This document shows positions 1 through 6,798 of a stretch of 9,340 nucleotides of DNA, piece by piece (position 1 is the first letter of the stretch; each line of letters opens with the position of its first letter). The translations under genes were made by a program, and so were the position numbers. A model generated the notes under the pieces. It did not search any database. It was not told where the DNA came from and was given only the letters and a program-made list of their open reading frames with translations. The DNA is taken from the NCBI GenBank assembly GCA_934691925.1, contig CAKUTI010000046.1, positions 1 through 9,340 on the forward strand, read 5' to 3'. The stretch comes from an uncultured Treponema sp. (lineage in GTDB: Bacteria > Spirochaetota > Spirochaetia > Treponematales > Treponemataceae).

Positions 1-225
1 CTGTTCAACGTTCAAAACTGTTCCAGCTCCAACGAGCATATCTGGCTCAGCCTTAATCATTGCCTCAATTGCTTCAGCCGCGCAAGCAGTGCGGAATGTA
101 ACCTCAGAAGCAGGAAGTCCGCCCTTTACAAGAGCGTGAGCAAGATCAGCCGCCTTAGAAGCGTCTTCGATTGCGACTACTGGAATAATACCAATGTCAC
201 GGAATGTGTCATAAACATCAGCCAT
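1..225 (-). CDS. eda: KDPG/KHG aldolase (2-dehydro-3-deoxy-phosphogluconate aldolase), N-terminal part
   Basis: Class I aldolase that splits 2-keto-3-deoxy-6-phosphogluconate into pyruvate and glyceraldehyde-3-phosphate (many members also cleave 4-hydroxy-2-oxoglutarate); a cytoplasmic enzyme of sugar-acid breakdown. The first 75 residues are visible: the opening strand GIIPVVAI (12-19), the helix that follows, then EVTFRT (41-46), which holds the family's catalytic Glu (E41) and substrate-binding Arg (R45), and VGAGTVLN (about 65-72). The Schiff-base lysine lies beyond the window edge, so completeness cannot be judged. The start at 225 matches the family N-terminus and has GAGG about 9 bases upstream. 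The gene has its own promoter (300-328) just after the nuclease terminator, so it appears independently transcribed. The family is secure; whether KDPG or KHG is the main substrate cannot be told from this part. Confidence 0.9.
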   Translation of the reverse strand, partial: MADVYDTFRDIGIIPVVAIEDASKAADLAHALVKGGLPASEVTFRTACAAEAIEAMIKAEPDMLVGAGTVLNVEQ

Positions 226-299
226 TTTAAGACCTCGAAAAATAAAATTGATTTGTGACCAGCCTCTCCAAAACGGTTTTAGCAAAGTCAAACAGATAC

Positions 300-328
300 A
301 ATATAGTGAATTTTAGAACAAGTGTAAA
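300..328 (-). promoter_or_regulatory. sigma70-type promoter of the aldolase gene
   Basis: Read on the minus strand, a -35 box TTTACA (plus-strand 323-328) is separated by exactly 17 bases from a -10 box TATATT (300-305), each one mismatch from consensus. Transcription would begin near 293, giving a leader of roughly 68 bases before the ATG at 225. It sits only a few bases beyond the nuclease terminator, which fits a separate transcription unit. Confidence 0.6.
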
Positions 329-334
329 CGAGCG

Positions 335-362
335 AAAAAATAAAGGGGGAAAGCCTTCCCCC
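335..362 (-). terminator. intrinsic terminator of the nuclease gene
   Basis: The minus strand has a 7-bp stem GGGGGAA/TTCCCCC (345-351 with 356-362) around a 4-base loop, followed at once by TTTATTTTTT (344 down to 335). A short GC-rich stem plus a U-rich tract is the standard Rho-independent layout. It lies about 107 bases downstream of the nuclease stop codon and before the aldolase promoter. Its hairpin is part of the repeat-like cluster at 345-427. Confidence 0.7.
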
Positions 363-427
363 TGCGTCGCACTTCGTTGCGCCGACACCCCCTTCTGCGG
401 GGGAAATCCCCCGCAACACCCCCGGTG
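345..427. repeat. GC-rich cluster of small hairpins, probable dispersed palindromic repeat
   Basis: An 83-bp block much richer in G and C than its AT-rich flanks. It contains a 7-bp hairpin (345-362), a weaker bulged hairpin with GTCG/CGAC ends (about 365-385), and a perfect 8-bp hairpin TGCGGGGG/CCCCCGCA with a 4-base loop (396-403 with 408-415), then another C run. No convincing gene covers it. The abrupt composition change and stacked palindromes suggest a REP-like or small non-autonomous repeat, but only one copy is visible, so the repeat status is inferred. The left hairpin also serves as the nuclease terminator. Confidence 0.45.
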
Positions 428-468
428 TCTGCGGATAAAAACTTGACTTTCAACGCCCGTTTTCATCT

Positions 469-1572
469 TTATTCCCAAACGCTTTTTTCAAAATTTGATT
501 CAGCGGCGTTTTCTGCTGTGTCTTCAAGCTCGTTGAAAAAGTCGATTCCTGTGCGTTTTTCAACGTCGTCAACGCTCACGGCGTAGTCAAAAATCGTGCC
601 AGAGCATTTTGTGTTCGGAAAGACAAATCCGATTGCTGTAACATTTTTTGCGTCTTCAGGCGTTTCTTTGTCGGCTTCATCTTCATAAATCGGCGCGAGC
701 AGAACTTTGTAATAATACTGCGGAATGCTCACTTTGTTTTTTCCGATTGACTCATAGCCGCTTGCTTTTTTATCGAGAACCGGGCCTGAAACAACGTAGA
801 CTCTGCCGAATTTCTTTGCCCAGTCGCGCACTGTCGATTCCAAATCTTTCCAGATTCCACGGTTGAAGCTTCCAGCCTGCGGACTCATGTTCGACATATA
901 AAAAGTTTCGCTCATCGCGCCTTTGTCAAACGCAAAATCCGCCGCCGGAGAAAGATGTCCGCGGTCGTAGCCGCTCGCCTTGTAATCCGCCAAAGTCGCC
1001 GAGCCTGTTGAAATCTCCGGGTCGGGACGAAAATCGTCTGAGCGTGAAGCGTTTTTCACTAAATGCTCGGAAGTCAGACAGTACGCGCTCCATTCCGCCT
1101 GCTCATAGCTTTCGCGGTAGCAGATTGAATAATATTCGTAGTTTCGCCTTTCGTGGTCAGAAGCGTGATTTGCTCCAGCGCAAAGCGGAAACTCAAGATT
1201 TTTTGGAAGCGAGACAAAGCCGTTTTTTGCGGTCTGTGATTCAGGGCTTTTTTCAGAATTTTGACTTTGCCAATTTTGACTTGCGCTAGAATCTTCCTTA
1301 TAAGATTTTGAAATCTCTGTTCCACTTTTATTCTCGTCCGCATTCTCTATCGTTTTCTGCGTTTCTGCCGGCAGATATTTTGCGACAGCCGTTTTCGCCT
1401 TTTCAATCTGCGTGTCTGCAAAATCGTGAAACTGCGGAACATTTTTATATAGAAAATATCCGACAGCAAAAATGACAATCAAGACCGAAACGATTTTTCC
1501 GAAAGTCGTTTTTCGTGCTTTTCTGGAACTGTTTTTCCGTGAATTTGTTCTTTGTGATTTTTTCTTTGCCAT
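469..1572 (-). CDS. Membrane-anchored DNA/RNA non-specific endonuclease (Serratia nuclease-like)
   Basis: Predicted metal-dependent nuclease of the DNA/RNA non-specific endonuclease (beta-beta-alpha metal) family, cutting DNA and RNA without sequence preference. The 367 residues comprise a very basic N-terminus (1-26, many Lys and Arg), one hydrophobic segment (about 27-42), a polar Ser/Glu/Lys-rich linker (about 50-120), and the nuclease domain (about 125-345). The signature DRGH is at 203-206 with H206 the expected general base. FNRGIW follows (236-241); N237 is the expected metal ligand, and E245 fits the conserved Glu eight residues later. There is no clear signal-peptidase site, so the segment probably stays as an anchor with the enzyme outside the inner membrane. 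This would suit nutrient scavenging or DNA processing, but that is inference. The start at 1572 has only a weak ribosome site. It is divergent from asnA and ends in the terminator at 335-362. Confidence 0.88.
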   Translation of the reverse strand: MAKKKSQRTNSRKNSSRKARKTTFGKIVSVLIVIFAVGYFLYKNVPQFHDFADTQIEKAKTAVAKYLPAETQKTIENADENKSGTEISKSYKEDSSASQNWQSQNSEKSPESQTAKNGFVSLPKNLEFPLCAGANHASDHERRNYEYYSICYRESYEQAEWSAYCLTSEHLVKNASRSDDFRPDPEISTGSATLADYKASGYDRGHLSPAADFAFDKGAMSETFYMSNMSPQAGSFNRGIWKDLESTVRDWAKKFGRVYVVSGPVLDKKASGYESIGKNKVSIPQYYYKVLLAPIYEDEADKETPEDAKNVTAIGFVFPNTKCSGTIFDYAVSVDDVEKRTGIDFFNELEDTAENAAESNFEKSVWE

Positions 1573-1650
1573 AATGAATTTATTCTAGCTCTTATTTTTG
1601 AATTTTAGAATAATGAAGCGGATTTTCTCCTATTTTCTAAACGGCATAAA

Positions 1651-1680
1651 TTCAATAGAATAAATTGTTTTTGATAAAAT
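1651..1680 (+). promoter_or_regulatory. probable extended -10 promoter of asnA
   Basis: A -10 box TAAAAT (1675-1680) is preceded by TGA, giving the TGn extended -10 form, and a weak -35 TTCAAT (1651-1656) lies 18 bases upstream. Initiation would fall near 1687, placing the palindromes and tandem repeat at 1694-1775 inside a leader of roughly 118 bases ahead of the asnA start at 1805. The rest of the 1573-1804 gap must also hold the nuclease promoter on the minus strand, but I see no convincing box pair for it. Confidence 0.45.
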
Positions 1681-1693
1681 GCGTTAGGGAGTC

Positions 1694-1775
1694 TGCATGC
1701 ACAGCATGCTGCGCGGCGCGAAAGTGCGAAAGCCCCGACGTCGAAGCTGGCGCAGCCGTCGAAGCTGGTGTAGCC
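1694..1775. repeat. palindromes plus 18-bp tandem duplication in the asnA leader
   Basis: Two adjoining 8-bp palindromes, TGCATGCA (1694-1701) and AGCATGCT (1703-1710), can form a GCATGC/GCATGC stem with a 3-base loop. They are followed by GC-rich DNA and two tandem copies of an 18-bp unit (1740-1757 and 1758-1775) that differ at two positions, both C to T (1751/1769 and 1753/1771). The block is GC-rich against AT-rich surroundings and lies between the probable asnA promoter and its ribosome site. It resembles an inserted small repeat; an RNA-level role is possible but not shown. Confidence 0.5.
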
Positions 1776-1791
1776 AAAACGCCCCAAAAAT

Positions 1792-1797
1792 AGAGGA
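1792..1797 (+). promoter_or_regulatory. ribosome binding site that fixes the asnA start
   Basis: AGAGGA lies 7 bases before the ATG at 1805. The reading frame is open upstream to an ATG at 1697, but that start has no such site and the added 36 residues would be encoded by the repeat block, so 1805 is preferred. Confidence 0.75.
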
Positions 1798-1804
1798 TAA
1801 TAAA

Positions 1805-2842
1805 ATGTCTAGTTTGATTTTTCCAGAGAATTACAAGTCTGTGCTCGGAGAGAAGGAAACGGAGCACGCAATCGTCTTGATAAAGGACTTTTTTCAGCTT
1901 CAGCTTTCAACGGCTTTGAATTTGACTCGCGTAACAGCGCCGCTTTTTGTTGAGAGCGGAAAAGGCTTGAATGACGACTTGAACGGAGTTGAGCGGGCGG
2001 TCAGTTTTCCTGTGAAAGACATGGGCGATGCGAAAATGGAGATTGTCCATTCGCTTGCAAAGTGGAAGCGCGTTAAAGTTACTGAAATGCAGCTTGAGCC
2101 GGGGTTTGGAATTTACACTGATATGAACGCAATCCGCGCGGACGAGGATTTAGACAATGTTCATTCGATTTATGTTGACCAATGGGACTGGTGCCGCGCA
2201 ATCAGCGAGGACGATCGCACTGTTATGTATCTTAAAGAGGCTGTCAAAAAGATTTACGACTGCCTTAAACGCACGGAATTTTTCATTTACGACAGATATT
2301 CGATGATTGAGCCTGTCCTGCCTGAGACTGTGAAATTTGTTTTCAGCGACGACTTGCAGCGTCAGTATCCTGATTTGACTCCGAAAGAGCGCGAGAACAA
2401 AATCTGTCAGGAATACGGAGCTGTTTTTCTGATTGGAATCGGCGGAAAATTGCCTGACGGATCGATTCACGACGGCCGCGCGCCTGACTATGACGACTGG
2501 ATTACCGAGACTGGCGACGGACACAGAGGTCTTAACGGCGACCTGCTCGTCTGGGATTCTGTTCTGCAGTCTTCTTTGGAGCTTTCTTCGATGGGAATCC
2601 GCGTGAATCCTGAAAGCCTTAAAGCCCAGCTTGAAGAGCGCGGTTGCCCTGAGCGCGCGAATCTTGAATTCCACAAGAGACTTTTGGCGGGCGAGCTTTC
2701 GCAGACAATGGGCGGCGGAATTGGACAGAGCCGCTTGTGCATGTTCTTTTTGCGAAAAGCGCACATCGGCGAAACTCAGGTTTCAATCTGGCCTGAAAAA
2801 ATGCGAAAAGATTGCAAATCGCACGGAATCAACCTTCTGTAA
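1805..2842 (+). CDS. asnA: Aspartate-ammonia ligase (ammonia-dependent asparagine synthetase)
   Basis: Makes asparagine from aspartate and ammonia with ATP cleaved to AMP and pyrophosphate; a cytoplasmic enzyme related in fold to class II aminoacyl-tRNA synthetases. The product is 345 residues, close to the roughly 330 of E. coli AsnA, and matches it from end to end: HSLAKWKR (82-89), YVDQWDW (123-129), GAVFLIGIGGKL (205-216), RAPDYDDW (225-232), LSSMGIRV (260-267) and the active-site stretch GGGIGQSR (303-310). The start at 1805 is chosen over an in-frame ATG at 1697 because a clear ribosome site precedes it and family homology begins just after. It appears to be a single-gene unit with its own promoter and a strong hairpin terminator at 2860-2914. 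Use of AsnA means asparagine comes from free ammonia, not glutamine. I see nothing degenerate in it. Confidence 0.96.
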   Translation: MSSLIFPENYKSVLGEKETEHAIVLIKDFFQLQLSTALNLTRVTAPLFVESGKGLNDDLNGVERAVSFPVKDMGDAKMEIVHSLAKWKRVKVTEMQLEPGFGIYTDMNAIRADEDLDNVHSIYVDQWDWCRAISEDDRTVMYLKEAVKKIYDCLKRTEFFIYDRYSMIEPVLPETVKFVFSDDLQRQYPDLTPKERENKICQEYGAVFLIGIGGKLPDGSIHDGRAPDYDDWITETGDGHRGLNGDLLVWDSVLQSSLELSSMGIRVNPESLKAQLEERGCPERANLEFHKRLLAGELSQTMGGGIGQSRLCMFFLRKAHIGETQVSIWPEKMRKDCKSHGINLL

Positions 2843-2859
2843 TTTTTGGTAAAATCAGA

Positions 2860-2914
2860 AAAGAGGAAACGCAACCTTTTTTAAAGGTTTCTTTTCCTCT
2901 TTCAAACTCTTTTT
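2860..2914 (+). terminator. two-tier hairpin terminator after asnA
   Basis: An outer 10-bp stem AAAGAGGAAA/TTTCCTCTTT (2860-2869 with 2893-2902) and an inner 7-bp stem AACCTTT/AAAGGTT (2873-2879 with 2883-2889) are separated by a 3-by-3 internal loop. A pyrimidine-rich CTCTTTTTCTT tract follows at about 2907-2917. It begins 18 bases after the asnA stop codon. The near-perfect symmetry could also act on the other strand, though no minus-strand gene points at it. Confidence 0.7.
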
Positions 2915-2956
2915 CTTCCAAAACTTTAATTTTTGAATCCTTGTTGAAAAGTAAAA

Positions 2957-4039
2957 ATGAAAGCTGAATCCTTTAAAATCAATTCTGAAAATCTCGAAGA
3001 TTCGCTTGCAAAAGCTGTAAAAAGCGGAATGACTGAATTCACTTTGCAGGATTCTTCTATATTGAATCACAAAGGCAGGCTCATAAAATTTTTGAATTTT
3101 GTCGGGCGGCAATGTCCGGAGCTTTTTTTGACGCTTCCTCTTTCGGCAGAAATCCTTGACATGGACGTTTGCTGCGCCTGCTCGCAAGTCAACTGTTCGA
3201 TTGAAATTCCGTTGGCTGGAGAAAGCAAGAACGGCGCGTATCTTTTTGACAAGAAATTTTATTCTCGGCGCGCGCAGACTTTGAACACGCTGGGGCTTGT
3301 ATTTGGATTTGAGCTTGATTTTGCGCACTCTGGCGGCGACAGCGTAAAACTTTTTCGCGACCGGCTGAATTTTGCGGTCTCGCTTTATCCGAACCATATC
3401 GATTTTCCGCAGCTTGAGCTGTTTTTCGATGAGAAAAATTCCGGGAAAAAATCTGAAAATGGAAATCTCCGAAATTCGATTTTTTCAAATCAAAAAAATC
3501 TTGAAGAAAAATCCGATTTTCCTCTTCCAAAGCCGACTTCAACTTTTTCAACTCAGGACATCAAGATGACAATGGAAGCAGCTTTTGCGTGCCAGGTTTT
3601 CTACACTTTCGGCCGCGCTGTAACCTGGTTTCTTGCGGTCTTGAAGCCTTTAAAAATGACTTCCGACAAATTTTTCAAGGATTTTGCGGAATGGCAGAAC
3701 CACAGCTCGTGCGGCTTGGATTCGAAATGGAGCGTTGACAAGTCGAGCCACAAGGAAATCGAGAAAATGCAGCTTGAATTCCTTAAATTCAAGTACGCAG
3801 AGAAAAACAAGGATGAGCTTTTTGAAGTTGTGAGCAACGTTGTCCGTTTGAACGGAGCTTTGTCGCGTCTTTACGGCGAGGGCGAGGAAAGCGTTTTGGA
3901 GCTTAGCTATAATCCTGATGAGCTTCTAGGCGGCGGCGCAATGGATATTCAGTCGTTTTTCGACAATTCTTTTATGGAAAACAGCCGCGTTAAAGTGTTT
4001 TTTGGCGAAAACGGCGAGGTGGAATATCGCTATTGCTGA
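2957..4039 (+). CDS. Uncharacterised protein, possible degenerate radical-SAM-barrel relative
   Basis: I do not recognise this 360-residue protein by name. Residues about 25-155 read like the second half of a radical-SAM TIM barrel as found in B12-binding radical-SAM proteins: TEFTLQDSS near 26-34, a strand and helix leading to ELFLTLPL (55-62), CSIEIPL (80-86), LFDKKFYSRRAQTLNTLGL (96-114), FGFELDF (116-122), and LNFAVSLYPNHIDFPQLEL (137-155). No CxxxCxxC iron-sulphur motif is present; the cysteines at 72, 73, 75 and 80 do not fit it. A polar linker (about 157-197) leads to a helical C-terminal part (about 200-310) and a short tail containing ELSYNPDELLGGG (315-327). No signal peptide or membrane segment is visible. 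The ribosome site before 2957 is weak. The gene lies alone between asnA and grpE, so its role is unknown; it may be a pseudoenzyme or a quite different fold. Confidence 0.8.
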   Translation: MKAESFKINSENLEDSLAKAVKSGMTEFTLQDSSILNHKGRLIKFLNFVGRQCPELFLTLPLSAEILDMDVCCACSQVNCSIEIPLAGESKNGAYLFDKKFYSRRAQTLNTLGLVFGFELDFAHSGGDSVKLFRDRLNFAVSLYPNHIDFPQLELFFDEKNSGKKSENGNLRNSIFSNQKNLEEKSDFPLPKPTSTFSTQDIKMTMEAAFACQVFYTFGRAVTWFLAVLKPLKMTSDKFFKDFAEWQNHSSCGLDSKWSVDKSSHKEIEKMQLEFLKFKYAEKNKDELFEVVSNVVRLNGALSRLYGEGEESVLELSYNPDELLGGGAMDIQSFFDNSFMENSRVKVFFGENGEVEYRYC

Positions 4040-4079
4040 AAAAACGCTTGAAAATCGCGTGCGGTTTTTCATCATTTTT
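4038..4079 (+). terminator. imperfect hairpin terminator overlapping the stop codon
   Basis: The arms GAAAAA and CGC (4038-4043, 4045-4047) pair with GCG and TTTTTC (4061-4063, 4065-4070), leaving one A-G mismatch, and T-rich sequence follows at 4071-4079. It overlaps the stop codon of the 360-residue protein and precedes the grpE promoter. Its stem is weaker than the others here, so some readthrough into grpE is plausible. Confidence 0.4.
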
Positions 4080-4097
4080 CATCTAAGAAAATTTTTA

Positions 4098-4127
4098 TTG
4101 ACGATTTTAACTGCGCTTTTGTATCTT
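4098..4127 (+). promoter_or_regulatory. sigma70-type promoter of the grpE-dnaK operon
   Basis: TTGACG (4098-4103) and TATCTT (4122-4127) are 18 bases apart, five and four matches to the -35 and -10 consensus. Initiation near 4134 gives a leader of under 30 bases before the grpE ATG at 4161. No CIRCE element (TTAGCACTC-N9-GAGTGCTAA) overlaps it, and no other operator-like inverted repeat is obvious. Confidence 0.55.
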
Positions 4128-4160
4128 TAATTACATAAGAATGATTTACAGGACTTTGAA

Positions 4161-4802
4161 ATGAAAAAAGAACACGAAAAACATGAGCATTCCGAGCAGA
4201 AAAAATGCGAGGAGACTCAGAAAAAAGAAGAAAAAGCTAATCAGCAAGATGAATCTCAGGAGAAAGATGCTGAAAAAACTGAGGCAGAAGCGGAATCTAA
4301 AAAAGATGACGCTGAAACTGAAGAAAAGCCGAAAACTGCTGAGGAGCGAATTGCCGAACTTGAAGCTGAAATAAAGAACTTGAAGACTCAGGCTCTTTAC
4401 AAGGCTGCTGAAACTGACAACTGGCGCAAAAATATGCTCAAGCAGAAAGAAGACGCGGTAGCTTATGCGAACGAAGGTCTTCTTAAAGATTTGCTTGATT
4501 CTCTCGACAACTTTGACAGAACTGCTCAGGCCGCAGAGACCGCGACAGACGTAAAATCAATAGCTGACGGAGTCAAGATGATAAACAAATCTCTTACAAG
4601 CCTGCTTGAAAACAAATACAACCTTGTTCCTTTCGGAGCTGAGGGCGAGGATTTTAATCCGGATCTTCACGAGGCGATTGGAAGCACCGAAGGCGACGTT
4701 GACAAGGAAAAGCTCAAGGCTGTCTATCTTAAAGGATATAAACTGAAAGACAGAGTAATCCGCCACGCAAAAGTAATGGTGGAAAAGCCGAAAAGCGAGT
4801 AA
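4161..4802 (+). CDS. grpE: GrpE nucleotide exchange factor
   Basis: Cytoplasmic co-chaperone that releases ADP from DnaK so that ATP can bind and the client is freed. At 213 residues it is near the usual length. Residues 1-55 are a charged, disordered tail rich in Glu and Lys. The long dimerising coiled coil covers about 56-100 (AEERIAELEAEIKNLKTQ), and the four-helix region about 100-155. The beta domain that contacts DnaK includes FNPDLHEAI (165-173) and the family signature GYKLKDRVIRHAKVMV (192-207). The signature has IRHAKV where many GrpE proteins have LRPA, a mild variation. The ATG at 4161 has AGGA about 7 bases upstream and follows a good promoter. dnaK begins 31 bases downstream, so the two are almost certainly co-transcribed. 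Confidence 0.95.
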   Translation: MKKEHEKHEHSEQKKCEETQKKEEKANQQDESQEKDAEKTEAEAESKKDDAETEEKPKTAEERIAELEAEIKNLKTQALYKAAETDNWRKNMLKQKEDAVAYANEGLLKDLLDSLDNFDRTAQAAETATDVKSIADGVKMINKSLTSLLENKYNLVPFGAEGEDFNPDLHEAIGSTEGDVDKEKLKAVYLKGYKLKDRVIRHAKVMVEKPKSE

Positions 4803-4818
4803 TTAGTAAAAAACTTAC

Positions 4819-4824
4819 GGAGGA
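4819..4824 (+). promoter_or_regulatory. strong ribosome binding site of dnaK
   Basis: GGAGGA, the best Shine-Dalgarno match in the window, ends 9 bases before the dnaK ATG at 4834. It suggests that DnaK is translated more heavily than GrpE from the shared message. Confidence 0.75.
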
Positions 4825-4833
4825 CAATATATT

Positions 4834-6795
4834 ATGGCAAAGATTATCGGTATTGACTTGGGAACTACCACATCGGAAGTTTCCGTTATGGAAAATGGAC
4901 AGGCAACTGTCATTCAGAATTCTGAGGGCGGAAGAATCACTCCTTCAATCGTAGGATTCACAGCAAAAGGCGAGCGCATTGTAGGTCAGGCTGCGAAGAA
5001 CCAGGCGATTACAAACCCGAAAAACACAGTTTACGAAGTAAAACGTCTTATTGGAAAACGCTACTCTGACCTTCAGGAAGAGATTAAGCGCGTTCCTTAC
5101 GGAATCGTTCAGAAAGGCGAGAATGTCGCTGTTGTTGTTACAGACAACGGCCAGCAGAAGGAATATACTCCTCAGGAAATTTCAGCTTTTATCTTGCAGA
5201 AGATGAAGAAGACTGCTGAGGATTATCTTGGCGAAAAAGTTACAGATGCTGTAATCACAGTTCCTGCTTACTTTAACGACGCTCAGAGACAGGCGACAAA
5301 AGACGCTGGTACAATCGCTGGCTTGAATGTAAAGCGTATCATCAACGAGCCTACAGCTGCGGCTCTCGCGTTCGGATTCAAAGAGGACAAGAGCGCGGAG
5401 AAAGTTCTCGCTGTAATCGATGAAGGCGGCGGAACTCTCGATGTTACAATCCTTGATATGGCTGACGGCGTATTTGAAGTTAAGGCTACTAACGGTGATA
5501 CTCATCTTGGTGGCGCAGACTGGGACAATGCTATTGCAGACTGGCTTGTAAATTCTTTCAAGGCTGACACTGGAATCGACCTTTCAAAAGACCCGATGGC
5601 TATGCAGCGTATCAAGGACGAGTCTGAAAAGGCAAAGATCGCTCTTTCAAACCAGTCTTCAACAGACATCAACTTGCCGTTCATCACAGCTGACGCGACA
5701 GGTCCTAAGCACTTGCAGAAGACTTTGACACGCGCTCAGTTTGAAGAGATGACACAGAGCTTGTGGGACAGAGTTCTTATTCCTTGCCAGAACGCATTGA
5801 AAGACTCTGGATACACAAAAGACCAAATTAACGAAGTTCTCCTTATCGGAGGTTCTTCTCGTATGCCGAAATTCCAGGAAGTTGTAAAGAACTTCTTCGG
5901 AAAAGAGCCGTTGAAAGGAATCAACCCGGACGAGGCAGTTTCAATGGGAGCTGCAATTCAGGGCGGTGTTCTCGCAGGCGATGTAAAGGACGTCCTTCTT
6001 CTTGATGTAACTCCGCTTTCTCTTGGAATCGAGACAATGGGCGGCGTTATGACAAAGCTGATTCCGAGAAACACGACAATTCCTACAAAGAAGAGCCAGA
6101 TTTTCTCTACAGCGACAGACGGTCAGACAGCGGTTACTATTCACGTATTGCAGGGCGAGCGTGAAATGGCTTCTGAGAACAAGACTTTGGGCAACTTTAA
6201 CTTGGACGGAATCCCGGCGGCTCCTCGCGGAGTTCCTCAGATTGAAGTTACATTTGATATTGATGCGAACGGCATTGTTCACGTTTCTGCAAAAGATATG
6301 GGAACAGGCAAAGAGCAGCACATTCAGATTACTTCTTCTTCAGGATTGAGCAAGGAAGAAATCGACCGCATGGTAAAAGATGCGGAAGCTCACGCTGATG
6401 AAGACAAAAAGCAGCGCGAGGCAATCGATGCTAAGAATGAAGCTGACAGCCTTGTTTATCAGACAGAAAAGAGCCTTAAAGAGTTGGGCGACAAGATAAA
6501 CGGAGCTGAAAAGCAGAAAGTCGAGGACGCTATTGCAGACTTGAAGAAAGCTATTGAAGGCGGAAACACTGACGACATCAAGGCAAAGACTGAGGCTTTG
6601 AAGCAGGCTTCTTACAAAATTGCTGAGGAAGTCTACAAGCAGCAGGGAGCAGCTGGCGCGGCAGGAGCTAATGCAGGCGCGCAGCCGAACGGCGGAGCAG
6701 ACGCTGGAAACGCAGGAGCTTCTGGCAACGCAAACAACGGCAGCAAGTTCGACAAGGGCAAGGCTGACGATGTTGACTACGAAGTTCACGACTAA
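4834..6795 (+). CDS. dnaK: Hsp70 chaperone DnaK
   Basis: ATP-driven chaperone that binds exposed hydrophobic segments of clients with DnaJ and GrpE in the cytoplasm. The 653 residues give a full-length protein: nucleotide-binding domain (1 to about 385) with IGIDLGTT (5-12), the catalytic lysine in VKRLIG (K70), [17 protein letters not shown] (143-159), [11 protein letters not shown] (171-181) and [10 protein letters not shown] (336-345); the linker [12 protein letters not shown] (387-398); the beta substrate domain to about 505; a helical lid; and a Gly/Ala/Asn-rich tail (about 604-636) ending DDVDYEVHD. Two nucleotide-site positions are odd: phosphate loop 1 reads GTTTS where bacterial DnaK normally has GTTNS, and phosphate loop 2 reads DEGGGTLD (196-203) where DLGGGTFD is nearly universal. 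T201, at the position of the E. coli autophosphorylation threonine, is kept. The frame is clean, so these look real. It is the second gene of the grpE operon. Confidence 0.97.
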   Translation: MAKIIGIDLGTTTSEVSVMENGQATVIQNSEGGRITPSIVGFTAKGERIVGQAAKNQAITNPKNTVYEVKRLIGKRYSDLQEEIKRVPYGIVQKGENVAVVVTDNGQQKEYTPQEISAFILQKMKKTAEDYLGEKVTDAVITVPAYFNDAQRQATKDAGTIAGLNVKRIINEPTAAALAFGFKEDKSAEKVLAVIDEGGGTLDVTILDMADGVFEVKATNGDTHLGGADWDNAIADWLVNSFKADTGIDLSKDPMAMQRIKDESEKAKIALSNQSSTDINLPFITADATGPKHLQKTLTRAQFEEMTQSLWDRVLIPCQNALKDSGYTKDQINEVLLIGGSSRMPKFQEVVKNFFGKEPLKGINPDEAVSMGAAIQGGVLAGDVKDVLLLDVTPLSLGIETMGGVMTKLIPRNTTIPTKKSQIFSTATDGQTAVTIHVLQGEREMASENKTLGNFNLDGIPAAPRGVPQIEVTFDIDANGIVHVSAKDMGTGKEQHIQITSSSGLSKEEIDRMVKDAEAHADEDKKQREAIDAKNEADSLVYQTEKSLKELGDKINGAEKQKVEDAIADLKKAIEGGNTDDIKAKTEALKQASYKIAEEVYKQQGAAGAAGANAGAQPNGGADAGNAGASGNANNGSKFDKGKADDVDYEVHD

Positions 6796-6798
6796 CAG

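Noticed and set aside
255..586. Small open frames on both strands over the hairpin cluster
   Set aside because: They are created by repeat-like GC-rich DNA, overlap a promoter and terminator, and lack ribosome sites or recognisable domains.
4161..4330. A-rich, Lys/Glu-rich opening of grpE as a possible separate low-complexity element
   Set aside because: A charged disordered N-terminal tail is common in GrpE, and the frame runs straight into the conserved domain.
6640..6745. Gly/Ala/Asn-rich stretch at the dnaK end as a repeat insertion
   Set aside because: A glycine/alanine-rich disordered tail before the acidic end is usual for DnaK.
6340..6789. 149-codon open frame on the minus strand inside dnaK, and other long antisense frames across dnaK, asnA and dnaJ
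   Set aside because: They mirror highly conserved coding sequence on the plus strand and their translations are Ser/Leu/Arg/Cys-rich with no domain pattern, as expected of shadow frames.
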